Assembly: GCA_002709405.1 (NCBI GenBank)
Contig: PAQV01000033.1
Location: 1 to 64,000, forward strand
Source of the DNA: Paracoccaceae bacterium
GTDB taxonomy: Bacteria; Pseudomonadota; Alphaproteobacteria; Rhodobacterales; Rhodobacteraceae
Reading direction: 5' to 3'
Length of the DNA: 64,000 nucleotides
Part shown: positions 8,742 through 16,378 of the stretch, one piece after another
How positions within the stretch are numbered: the first letter of the stretch is position 1
How the letters are laid out: each line of letters opens with the position of its first letter
Notes under the pieces: model-generated
Told to the model about the DNA's origin: nothing
What the model saw: only the letters and a program-made list of their open reading frames with translations
The model's database searches: none
Program-made: the position numbers and the translations under genes

Positions 8742-8822
8742 CCCCGTGCCGGGCGCGCGCGAGCAGATCGTGCCGCGCCCGCGCACCTTTTTGTCGGTTG
8801 GCCCTGATGCCCCGAGCGTTCC

Positions 8823-9197
8823 ATGAGTGATCCGGCCCCGAAACTGCGCATCGACAAGTGGCTGTGGCAGGCCCGCTTCTACAAGACGCGGTCGCTGGCC
8901 GCGCGGCAGGTCTCGGACGGCCATGTCCGCGTCAATGGCACCCGCGCCTCCAAGCCCGCCCAAACCGTGACCCCCGGCGACGTGCTGACCTTTCCCCAGG
9001 GCCGCGAGATCCGAGTCGTGCGGATCACCCAGCTGGGCACCCGGCGCGGCCCGGCCCCCGAGGCGCAGGCCCTTTATGACGACCTGACCCCGGAAAAAGA
9101 GCCCGTCCCGGCGCGCACCGGCCCCCGGCCGACCAAACGAAATCGCCGCGCGATAGAGGCTTTCAAGGACACCGGTTCCGAAGATCAGGCAATCTGA
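8823..9197 (+). CDS. hslR: S4-domain RNA-binding protein, Hsp15 type
   Basis: A 124-residue protein whose first 60 or so residues form an S4 fold: [19 protein letters not shown], then GHVRVNG and the segment around PGDVLTF. This is the signature of Hsp15/HslR, which binds 50S subunits carrying stalled nascent chains and helps recycle them. The rest is a basic, Pro-rich tail ([13 protein letters not shown]). It lies 81 bases after the helicase and may be co-transcribed with it. The symbol follows the family; the role in this organism is inferred. Confidence 0.85.
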   Translation: MSDPAPKLRIDKWLWQARFYKTRSLAARQVSDGHVRVNGTRASKPAQTVTPGDVLTFPQGREIRVVRITQLGTRRGPAPEAQALYDDLTPEKEPVPARTGPRPTKRNRRAIEAFKDTGSEDQAI

Positions 9198-9301
9198 GGG
9201 TCATTCTCCCGACCGTGTGGTTTCTGGCCGTGATCGCCTTGAACCCCTTTGCAAACCGATTTAGCTACAGCGGGTCAGCCGATACGGAAGCCCGAGCCAA
9301 A

Positions 9302-9640
9302 ATGACCTACGTCGTCACCGACAACTGCATCAACTGCAAATACACCGACTGCGTCGAAGTCTGTCCCGTGGACTGCTTCTACGAAGGTGAGAACACGCTG
9401 GTGATCCATCCCGACGAATGCATCGACTGCGGCGTCTGCGAACCCGAATGCCCGGCCGACGCGATCCGTCCCGATACCGAACCGGACATGGAAAACTGGG
9501 TGGAATTCAACCGCAAGTATTCGGAACTGTGGCCGGTGATCATCACCAAGAAGGATCCCATGCCCGACGCCGAAAAGCACGATGGCGAAGAGGGCAAGAT
9601 GGAGAAGTATTTCTCGGAACAGCCCGGCGAGGGCGGCTGA
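9302..9640 (+). CDS. fdxA: Seven-iron ferredoxin FdxA
   Basis: A soluble low-potential electron carrier of 112 residues. Cysteines at about residues 9, 12, 17, 21, 40, 43, 46 and 50 form the CxxC...CxxxC and [11 protein letters not shown] patterns of ferredoxins with one 3Fe-4S and one 4Fe-4S cluster. The acidic C-terminal extension (to GEGG) is typical of the alphaproteobacterial FdxA. The ATG at 9302 gives the normal family N-terminus MTYVVTDNC; upstream in-frame codons in 9215-9301 are not conserved-looking. The electron partner is not encoded nearby. CarD follows after 286 bases. Confidence 0.95.
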   Translation: MTYVVTDNCINCKYTDCVEVCPVDCFYEGENTLVIHPDECIDCGVCEPECPADAIRPDTEPDMENWVEFNRKYSELWPVIITKKDPMPDAEKHDGEEGKMEKYFSEQPGEGG

Positions 9641-9926
9641 CCGATTCGGTCTGTGGACAATCTGCCGCAACGTTTCCGCTGTTTGTTCCTGCAAATTGGC
9701 GCTCAACCGCCCGTGGTTTGATCAAATCCGTGCGCGCTTCGCTTTTCTAAAGCCGTATTTTGTGGTATGATTAGGGTTCAACGAAGCCTACGGCCGGAGC
9801 TGTCCACATTTTGCTGCCACTCAGGGACGGCTAACATCGATCATCAGAACCGTTGGACGGGACGTCAAGTTGCCCGGCCTGCGGATCTTTGTCGCCTGCT
9901 CCGGCCGTCAAGCAAGGAAAACTTGA
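9641..9926 (+). promoter_or_regulatory. Intergenic promoter region of carD
   Basis: A 286-base gene-free stretch, visibly richer in A and T than its surroundings. A good -10 hexamer, TATGAT, lies at 9766-9771; the expected -35 position (about 9742-9748, cttttct) does not match TTGACA. The distance to the carD start leaves a leader of about 150 bases. A Shine-Dalgarno-like aaggaaaa lies just before the carD ATG. The promoter is inferred from the hexamer only. Confidence 0.35.
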
Positions 9927-10439
9927 ATGAGTAAATCGAAGAAGCTCGAATTCCGCCCCAACGATCACGTTGTATACCCGGCCCATGGCGTGGGCCAGAT
10001 CATCTCGATCGAGGAGCAGGAAGTCGCCGGCATCAAGCTGGAGCTTTTCGTTATTTCCTTCGAAAAGGACAAGATGACACTGCGGGTGCCCACCGCAAAG
10101 GCCACTGAAATCGGCATGCGCTCGCTCAGCTCGCCCGATGTCATCAGCAAGGCCATGACCACTCTGAAGGGCAAGGCCAAGGTCAAGCGGGCCATGTGGT
10201 CGCGCCGGGCCCAGGAATACGAACAGAAGATCAACTCGGGCGATCTGATCTCGATCGCCGAAGTCGTGCGCGATCTGCACCGCACCGACGACCAGCGTGA
10301 GCAAAGCTATTCCGAACGTCAGCTGTACGAAGCGGCGCTGGAACGCCTGACCCGCGAAGTCGCCGCCGTGTCGGGCAGCGATGAAGTCGCGGCCGCCAAG
10401 AAGGTCGACGACGTGCTGATGTCGCGCGCCGCTGCCTGA
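9927..10439 (+). CDS. carD: CarD-family RNA polymerase-binding transcription regulator
   Basis: A 170-residue regulator that binds the RNA polymerase beta subunit through its N-terminal RID/Tudor-like domain and stabilises open promoter complexes. Visible are the RID segment (FRPNDHVVYPAHGVGQIISI at about residues 9-28), the linker PTAKATEIGMRSL, and the helical DNA-binding domain ending KVDDVLMSRAAA, including WSRRAQEYEQKI. Length agrees with the family. It is a single-gene unit closed by a clear intrinsic terminator. In Rhodobacter sphaeroides CarD activates many promoters that lack a T at position -7 (literature knowledge). Confidence 0.95.
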   Translation: MSKSKKLEFRPNDHVVYPAHGVGQIISIEEQEVAGIKLELFVISFEKDKMTLRVPTAKATEIGMRSLSSPDVISKAMTTLKGKAKVKRAMWSRRAQEYEQKINSGDLISIAEVVRDLHRTDDQREQSYSERQLYEAALERLTREVAAVSGSDEVAAAKKVDDVLMSRAAA

Positions 10440-10480
10440 TGGATCGGGCCTCCAGTCCGCCGGAGTAAAGCAATAGACAG

Positions 10481-10505
10481 GGCCGCCCCGATCGGGCGGC
10501 CTTTT
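10481..10505 (+). terminator. Intrinsic terminator of carD
   Basis: An 8-bp GC stem, ggccgccc (10481-10488) with gggcggcc (10494-10501), a 5-base loop, and then TTTT. It lies 42 bases after the carD stop and before the convergent cobS gene. Confidence 0.85.
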
Positions 10506-10532
10506 CCGTTTGTGGGACCCGTGCGCCCGGGA

Positions 10533-11267
10533 TCAGGCCAGCAACAGGGCCAGCAGCACGGCGATCTCGGCCACCTGCTGGGTGGCGCCCAGGATGTCTC
10601 CGGTCTGGCCGCCCAGCTTGCGCCGGGCCAGGGCGCCGGTCAGCAGGGCGGCGACCAGACCCGCGGCCATGGGGGTGATCCCTGCGCCAAGCGTGATCAC
10701 CAGGGCCAGCCCGATGCCCGCCATGGCCGCCCAGGGCCCCGGTCGGCCGACCCCGCGCGACAGGCCGTCGGACCGGGCGTGGGGCAGGGCGGCCATCACC
10801 GCGACCATCGCCGCCCGGGACACCACGGCCGCCACCACCACCGCCTGCCAGCCCAGCGGCAGCAGCACCGCCAGGGCCGACCAGCGCAGCCCCAGCGACA
10901 GGCCAAGGGCCAGCACCCCGTAGGTCCCGATCCGGCTGTCGCGCATGATCTCCAGCCGCCGGTCGCGCGTAAGCCCACCCCACAGCCCGTCGGCGCTGTC
11001 GGCCAGCCCGTCTTCGTGCATCGCCCCGGTCAGCAGGATCTGCACCGCCAGCACCAACCCAGCGGCCACGCCCCCCGGCAGCCCCAGCCACAGTGCACAG
11101 ACACCCGTCCCGGCCGCCAGCGGGCCCACCACCAGCCCCACCAGCGGAAAGGCCCAGGCCGCCCGGGCCTGGTCGTCAAAGGCCGCGTCCGGCAGCCGGG
11201 GCAGGGGCAACCGGGTCAACAGGACCAGGGCCACCAGGATCTGCCGGAAAGGGGAAAATCTGCGCAT
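10533..11267 (-). CDS. cobS: Adenosylcobinamide-GDP ribazoletransferase CobS
   Basis: Integral membrane enzyme that joins adenosylcobinamide-GDP to alpha-ribazole, the last step in cobalamin assembly. The 244-residue protein is strongly hydrophobic with about six membrane segments and the family signature [15 protein letters not shown] followed by RDSRIGTYG (metal-binding acidic residues). The start at 11267 ([10 protein letters not shown]) gives the standard family N-terminus. It is divergent from cobT with 84 bases between the starts; no cobalamin riboswitch fits in that space. CobU/CobP and other cobalamin genes are not in the window. Confidence 0.95.
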   Translation of the reverse strand: MRRFSPFRQILVALVLLTRLPLPRLPDAAFDDQARAAWAFPLVGLVVGPLAAGTGVCALWLGLPGGVAAGLVLAVQILLTGAMHEDGLADSADGLWGGLTRDRRLEIMRDSRIGTYGVLALGLSLGLRWSALAVLLPLGWQAVVVAAVVSRAAMVAVMAALPHARSDGLSRGVGRPGPWAAMAGIGLALVITLGAGITPMAAGLVAALLTGALARRKLGGQTGDILGATQQVAEIAVLLALLLA

Positions 11268-11351
11268 GGGCGGGTCCGGGCCTCGGCCGCTCTTGTGACG
11301 GGGGTTCAACACGTTAAACACGGCCCACCCGACGGATGCAACGAGGTCCCC

Positions 11352-12377
11352 ATGACGGCTCCCTTCACCACGCTCGACCAGTTCCGCGCCTGCCTGATCG
11401 GCTTGCCCGGACCCGATGCCGCGGCGCAGCAGGGGGCCCGGACCCGCAACAGCCAGCTGACCAAGCCGCCCGGCGCCCTGGGCCGGCTGGAGGACCTGGC
11501 GATCTGGTATGCCGGCTGGCGTGCCGACCCGCGCCCGACCATCCAGGCGCCCCAGGTCATCGTCTTTGCCGGCAACCACGGGGTCGCGGCCCGCGGCGTG
11601 TCGGCCTTCCCGCCCGAGGTCACGGCGCAGATGGTCGCCAATTTCAACGCCGGAGGCGCGGCGGTGAACCAGCTGGCCCGCACCGCGGGCGCGCGCATCG
11701 ACGTCCACGCACTCGATCTCGACCGGCCCACCGCCGATTTCACCCAGGCCCCCGCCATGTCAGAGCCAGACTGCGTCGCGGCGCTGGCCAGCGGATGGGA
11801 GGCCGTCGACACCCAGGCCGACCTCCTGGTCGTCGGAGAGATGGGCATCGGCAACACGACCTCGGCCGCGGCCATCGCCTGCGCGCTCTATGGCAAGGAT
11901 CCCGCCGACTGGACCGGCCGGGGCACCGGGGTCGACGACAATGGCCTGGCCCTCAAGACCCAGGTCGTGGCCCAGGGCGTCGCCCGCCACGCCGCCGCAA
12001 ACGGCCCCTCACCGGACGGGCTCGCCGCCCTGGCCAGCCTCGGAGGCCGCGAAATCGCCGCCATGGCCGGAGCCATTGCCGCCGCCCGCACCCACGGCAT
12101 TCCGGTCATCCTCGACGGGTTCATCTGCTGCGCCGCGGCCGCCACGCTTCAAGCCACCGTCCCCGGCGCGCTGGACCACGCCATCGCCGGGCACCAAAGC
12201 GCCGAAGCCGCCCACGCAGCCCTGCTCGACCGGCTGGGCAAGGCCCCGCTTCTGACCTTGGGTCTCAGGCTGGGCGAAGGCTCCGGCGCGGCCCTTGCGA
12301 TCAATGTGCTGAAGGGCGCGTTGGCCTGCCATTCCGGCATGGCCACCTTCGCCGAGGCCGGCGTCACCGATACCTGA
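11352..12377 (+). CDS. cobT: Nicotinate-nucleotide--dimethylbenzimidazole phosphoribosyltransferase CobT
   Basis: Makes alpha-ribazole phosphate from nicotinate mononucleotide and dimethylbenzimidazole, supplying the lower ligand used by the neighbouring CobS. The 341 residues show the family motifs: [45 protein letters not shown], the glycine-rich HLGEGSGA-like segment ([12 protein letters not shown]), and the catalytic Glu region near the C-terminus (FAEAGV). AGGT precedes the ATG. Divergent to cobS and followed by the repeat motif described at 12437. Confidence 0.95.
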   Translation: MTAPFTTLDQFRACLIGLPGPDAAAQQGARTRNSQLTKPPGALGRLEDLAIWYAGWRADPRPTIQAPQVIVFAGNHGVAARGVSAFPPEVTAQMVANFNAGGAAVNQLARTAGARIDVHALDLDRPTADFTQAPAMSEPDCVAALASGWEAVDTQADLLVVGEMGIGNTTSAAAIACALYGKDPADWTGRGTGVDDNGLALKTQVVAQGVARHAAANGPSPDGLAALASLGGREIAAMAGAIAAARTHGIPVILDGFICCAAAATLQATVPGALDHAIAGHQSAEAAHAALLDRLGKAPLLTLGLRLGEGSGAALAINVLKGALACHSGMATFAEAGVTDT

Positions 12378-12436
12378 TACTGATACCTGATCCTGGCCCC
12401 GGGGCCGGCCCGCCCGGGTCCGGACAAAAGACCAGA

Positions 12437-12469
12437 CCTGCTGCTTCTTTCTCTTTCCAAATACCCCGG
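12437..12469 (-). repeat. Conserved downstream motif, copy A
   Basis: Read on the minus strand this 33-base element begins ccggggtatttggaaagaga and ends in agaagcagcagg. It lies 68 bases downstream of the antiporter stop codon on the same strand, just beyond a short hairpin (cgcccgt/acgggcg). It is identical over all 33 bases to copy B at 21636-21668 and differs at two positions from copy C at 36904-36936. Its function is unknown. Confidence 0.75.
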
Positions 12470-12537
12470 CCCGCCCGTATCCACGGGCGCGCCAGCGGGC
12501 AGGATCGCCCCCCATCAATCCCCCATCAATCCTGCGG

Positions 12538-14445
12538 TCAGGCGCTCTTCTTGGCGATCTCGCTGGCCCGCGTCATCAGCGCCGTCTCCAGATCCTTCTG
12601 CAATTCGCGCGCCCGGGCGATATAGGCCGCGTTCTGCGTGGTCGGCAGGTTGGGGTCCCAGAGCTCGGCCAGCTCGCGCACGGTCCGCCGGTCATGGGCA
12701 TAGAATGTCTGTTCCGCCGCCGCCGCCTCGAATTCCGTCAGCCCCGCGTTTTCCAGCACATAGCGACCGGCCCGCAGGCTGCTGTCGAACATCTCGCGCA
12801 CGATGTCGTTGGCCCCAGCCCGGTACAGCTCGTAGACCTGGTTGCGGTCATAGGCTCGGGCAATGATGTGCAGGTCCGGCCGCTCCTTGCGCGCATAGGC
12901 CACCAGCTGCGTCACCTTCTCGCGGTCGTCCATCGCCGCCACCAGGATCTTGGCCTTGCCCAGCCCCGCCGCGCGCAGCAATTCCGGCCGGGTGGGATCG
13001 CCCAGGAACCCCTTGAACCCGAACCGGCGCATCAGCTGGATCGTCTCCATGTCGTGATCCAGCACCACGGTCTGGATGCCGCTGGCCTGCACCAGCCGGT
13101 TCACGATCTGGCCGAACCGCCCGATGCCCGCGATGATCACCGGGCCCTCGATATTGATCGGATCGGGCTCGATCGCGGTCTTGGTGTCGTCCATCCCCCG
13201 CGTCAGCCGGTCGTAAAGGATGAACAGCGCCGGGCTGATCAGCATCGACAGGGCGACGACCAGCAGCAGGGTCTCTCCGACCGCATTGGTGATCACGCTT
13301 TGCTGCAGCGAGAACGAGATCAGCACGAAGCCGAATTCCCCCGCCTGGGCCAGCGACAGGGTGAACAGCCAGAGGTGCCGGCTGCGCAGGCCGAACATGC
13401 GCCCCAACCCGTAAAGGATGCCGCCCTTCAGCACCATCAGCAGCACCGTCATGCCGAGGATCCGCAGCGGATCGGCAAAGAGCACGGCGAACTGGATGCC
13501 CGCCCCCACGGTGATGAAGAAGAGGCCCAGCAGCAGGCCCTTGAAGGGCTCCAGGTCGCTTTCCATTTCATGCTTGAATTCGCTGTTGGCCAGCACCACC
13601 CCGGCCAGGAAGGTGCCAAGCGCGGGCGACAGGCCCACCAGAGACATCAGGAAGGCGATCCCCACCACGATCAGCAGGGCCAGGGCCGTGTGCATCTCGC
13701 GCAGGCGCGACACGTAGATGTGGTGAAAGAGCGGTCGGACCAGGTAGATGCCCACCAGGATCACCGCGGCAACGGCGGCCAGGGTGACCAGGGTCACGCC
13801 CCATCCGGGCAGGCCCTCGACCAGCGACAGGTCGGCCGCGTGCACGGCATCGGTCGCGCCATGGGCGCCCTCGACCTCGATCGTGCCGCTGTCGGTCACG
13901 CGCGCCCGCTGGGCCGGGCCCTGGTGGACGGCGCTGGCCGACAGCAGGGGCAGGAAGGCCAGGATCGGGATCACCGCGACGTCCTGGGTCAGCAGCACCG
14001 AAAACACGCTGCGCCCGCCCTGGGTCTGTGTCAGCCCCTTTTCCGACAGGGTCTGCAGCACGATGGCCGTCGAGGACAGGGCCAGCGTCAGCCCGATCGA
14101 CAAGGCCGGCCCCCAGCCCTGGCCAAAGGCCATGACAACGCCCATCAGAGCCAGCGCCGTAAGGATCACCTGTGGCGCCCCCAACCCCATCAGCTTGCTG
14201 CGCATGTTCCACAAGGTGCGGGGGTCCAGCTCTAGCCCGATGAGGAACAGCATCATCACCACGCCGAATTCCGCCACGTGCTGGATATGCTCGGTTTCCG
14301 AGCCCACCAGCCCCAGCACCGGCCCGACGATGATGCCAGCGGCCAGGTAGCCCAGGACCGACCCCAGCCCAAGTCGCGCGGCTATGGGGACGGCAATCAC
14401 CGCCGTCGCCAGATAGACCGTGGCCTGGTAGAGAAACGTGTCCAT
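12538..14445 (-). CDS. CPA2-type monovalent cation:proton antiporter with RCK domain (KefB/KefC-like)
   Basis: Inner-membrane K+/H+-type antiporter of 635 residues. The N-terminal 390 residues hold about twelve membrane helices with the family segments LGYLAAGIIVGP, FLIGLELDP and TQDVAVIPILAF; the acidic QD/DP residues are the usual ion site. A hydrophilic loop of about 40 residues (around 175-215) interrupts the helices. The C-terminal half is an RCK/TrkA-N nucleotide-binding domain with GIGRFGQI (Rossmann loop) and FKGFLGDPTRPELL, expected to gate transport in response to NAD(H) or thiol adducts. It ends with a short coiled helix. No KefF/KefG ancillary gene is adjacent. Confidence 0.9.
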   Translation of the reverse strand: MDTFLYQATVYLATAVIAVPIAARLGLGSVLGYLAAGIIVGPVLGLVGSETEHIQHVAEFGVVMMLFLIGLELDPRTLWNMRSKLMGLGAPQVILTALALMGVVMAFGQGWGPALSIGLTLALSSTAIVLQTLSEKGLTQTQGGRSVFSVLLTQDVAVIPILAFLPLLSASAVHQGPAQRARVTDSGTIEVEGAHGATDAVHAADLSLVEGLPGWGVTLVTLAAVAAVILVGIYLVRPLFHHIYVSRLREMHTALALLIVVGIAFLMSLVGLSPALGTFLAGVVLANSEFKHEMESDLEPFKGLLLGLFFITVGAGIQFAVLFADPLRILGMTVLLMVLKGGILYGLGRMFGLRSRHLWLFTLSLAQAGEFGFVLISFSLQQSVITNAVGETLLLVVALSMLISPALFILYDRLTRGMDDTKTAIEPDPINIEGPVIIAGIGRFGQIVNRLVQASGIQTVVLDHDMETIQLMRRFGFKGFLGDPTRPELLRAAGLGKAKILVAAMDDREKVTQLVAYARKERPDLHIIARAYDRNQVYELYRAGANDIVREMFDSSLRAGRYVLENAGLTEFEAAAAEQTFYAHDRRTVRELAELWDPNLPTTQNAAYIARARELQKDLETALMTRASEIAKKSA

Positions 14446-14491
14446 GAATTCGGGTCCTTCGTGGCTGTGGGTGGTGGCTCAGGTCGGCAGT

Positions 14492-14947
14492 TCAGGTAGG
14501 CAGGGGGGCGTCGCGTTTCAGTTGATCCATGACGATCTGGCTGTGCACGCGGGAAACGGCGGGGTGGGGCAGCAGCACATCGTGCAGCAGGGTGTTCAGG
14601 GCGCCAAGGTCGGCGCAATAGACGCGCAGCAGGTAGTCGGCCTCTCCGGTCATGGTCCAGGCGCTGGTGATCTCGGGTCGGGTGCTGATCAGCCGGGCAA
14701 AGCTTTTCGACTGTTCCGGCCCGTGGCTGGCCATCTGCACCTGCACGAAGCCCTGCACGTTCAGCCCCAGCCGCGCCGGGTCCAGGCGGGCGGCATAGCC
14801 CTGGATATAGCCCTCGGCCTCCAGCCGCTGGCGGCGGCGGCCGGCCTGGCTGGGCGACAGGTTCAACAGCTCGCCAAGCTGATGCGCGGTCAGATGCGCA
14901 TTCTTCTGCAGGGCGGCGAGCAGGCGCGTATCGGTCTGATCAAGCAT
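14492..14947 (-). CDS. Lrp/AsnC-family transcription regulator, divergent from hppD
   Basis: A DNA-binding regulator with an N-terminal winged HTH (HLTAHQLGELLNLSPSQAGRR) and a C-terminal AsnC/RAM ligand-binding, oligomerising domain (EITSAWTMTGEADYLLRVYC). I chose the ATG at 14947 (MLDQTDTRLL), which gives the standard 151-residue length; an in-frame ATG at 14980 would add 11 residues. Placement divergent from hppD strongly suggests control of tyrosine or phenylalanine breakdown, probably with an aromatic amino acid or ketoacid as effector (inference). Confidence 0.88.
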   Translation of the reverse strand: MLDQTDTRLLAALQKNAHLTAHQLGELLNLSPSQAGRRRQRLEAEGYIQGYAARLDPARLGLNVQGFVQVQMASHGPEQSKSFARLISTRPEITSAWTMTGEADYLLRVYCADLGALNTLLHDVLLPHPAVSRVHSQIVMDQLKRDAPLPT

Positions 14948-15119
14948 GTGCGCGGTATTCGCGTATCGGGTGGGTTCCATGCGCAGTTTAAGCGCAGGTC
15001 CGTGAATTGCCTATGAAGGATGCGCATTCCTCCCACGAAAGTCGTCGTATCGTGATCTGGACAGGCCGGGACTGGCCGCAAATCACGCAAACCGCACGAG
15101 GGTCAAGGAGGGCCAAGCC

Positions 15120-16214
15120 ATGGGACCGTTCCCGCACGACGCGCCGAAATCGCAGATCACCGAAGACAACCCGGCCGGCACCGATGGATTCGAATTCGTC
15201 GAATTCGCCCACCCCGAGCCCGAGCAGCTGCGCGCGCTCTTCACGGCGATGGGCTATGCCCTGGTCGGCCGCCACAAGACCAAGGACATCGAGCTGTGGC
15301 AGCAGGGCGACATCACCTACATCCTGAACGCGGAACCGGGCTCTTTCGCCGCCCGGTTCGTTGATGAACACGGGCCCTGCGCGCCGTCGATGGGCTGGCG
15401 GGTGGTCGATGCCCAGCACGCCTATGAACGGGCCGTGGCCAAGGGGGCCGAACCCTATGAGTGGGACGACAAGACGCTGGACGTGCCGGCCATCAAGGGC
15501 ATCGGCGGCTCGCTGATCTATTTCGTCGACCAGTATTACGACACCTCCCCCTACAACACCGAGTTCACCTGGCTGGCCCAGTCCAAGCCCCGGGGCGAGG
15601 GGTTCTTCTACCTCGATCACCTCACGCACAACGTGTTCAAGGGCAACATGGACACCTGGTTCCACTTCTACGGCGACCTGTTCAACTTTCGCGAAATCCG
15701 GTTCTTCGACATCGAGGGCAAGTTCTCGGGACTGTTCAGCCGGGCGCTGACCTCGCCTTGCGGGCGCATCCGGATCCCGATCAACGAGGACCGGGGCGAG
15801 ACCGGGCAGATCGTGTCCTACCTGAAGAAGTACAAGGGCGAGGGCATCCAGCACATCGCCGTGGGGTCGGACAACATCTACGACAGCGTCGATGCCATCG
15901 CCGAAAAGGGCATCCGCTTCATGCCCGGGCCGAACGCGGCCTATTACGAGGCCTCGCGCGCGCGGGTGCATGACCACGAGGAACCGCTGGACCGGATGCA
16001 GCAGCACGGCATCCTGATCGACGGCGAGGGCGTGGTCGATGGCGGAGAGACGAAGATCCTGCTGCAGATCTTCTCGAAGACCGTGATCGGGCCGATCTTC
16101 TTCGAGTTCATCCAGCGCAAGGGGGATGACGGCTTCGGCGAGGGCAATTTCAAGGCCCTGTTTGAATCGATCGAGCAGGAGCAGATCGACAACGGGGAAC
16201 TGGCTGCCGAATAG
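15120..16214 (+). CDS. hppD: 4-hydroxyphenylpyruvate dioxygenase
   Basis: Non-haem Fe(II) enzyme that converts 4-hydroxyphenylpyruvate to homogentisate in tyrosine degradation. The 364-residue protein carries two vicinal-oxygen-chelate halves. The iron ligands are visible in the expected places: His in LDHLTHNV, His in GIQHIAVGSDNIY, and Glu in IFFEFIQRKGDDGFGEGNF, together with the C-terminal gating helix. An excellent ribosome-binding site (aaggagg) precedes ATG 15120. Homogentisate dioxygenase and later pathway genes are not in the window. Likely regulated by the divergent Lrp-type gene. Confidence 0.96.
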   Translation: MGPFPHDAPKSQITEDNPAGTDGFEFVEFAHPEPEQLRALFTAMGYALVGRHKTKDIELWQQGDITYILNAEPGSFAARFVDEHGPCAPSMGWRVVDAQHAYERAVAKGAEPYEWDDKTLDVPAIKGIGGSLIYFVDQYYDTSPYNTEFTWLAQSKPRGEGFFYLDHLTHNVFKGNMDTWFHFYGDLFNFREIRFFDIEGKFSGLFSRALTSPCGRIRIPINEDRGETGQIVSYLKKYKGEGIQHIAVGSDNIYDSVDAIAEKGIRFMPGPNAAYYEASRARVHDHEEPLDRMQQHGILIDGEGVVDGGETKILLQIFSKTVIGPIFFEFIQRKGDDGFGEGNFKALFESIEQEQIDNGELAAE

Positions 16215-16378
16215 CGGTCAGGTTAGGGCCCGGGTGGTTTACCTGGGCTCATCCTGGCGTGGTGTCCTGGCCTGGTCGCTGGTGTGCGTGCCAGGCGCAG
16301 GCGTGCGCAGCGCTGTCTTCCCGGGTGGGGTAAAATGGGTCGTCCGTGAGGTCAGACGCTGGGGCCGACAGGGGTGTC

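Noticed and set aside
5673-8963. A 1096-codon minus-strand frame opposite the helicase
   Set aside because: A third-position-GC shadow of the real gene; no recognisable domain and it crosses the next gene.
11268-11351. Cobalamin riboswitch between cobS and cobT
   Set aside because: The 84-base gap is too short and lacks the conserved B12-box sequence.
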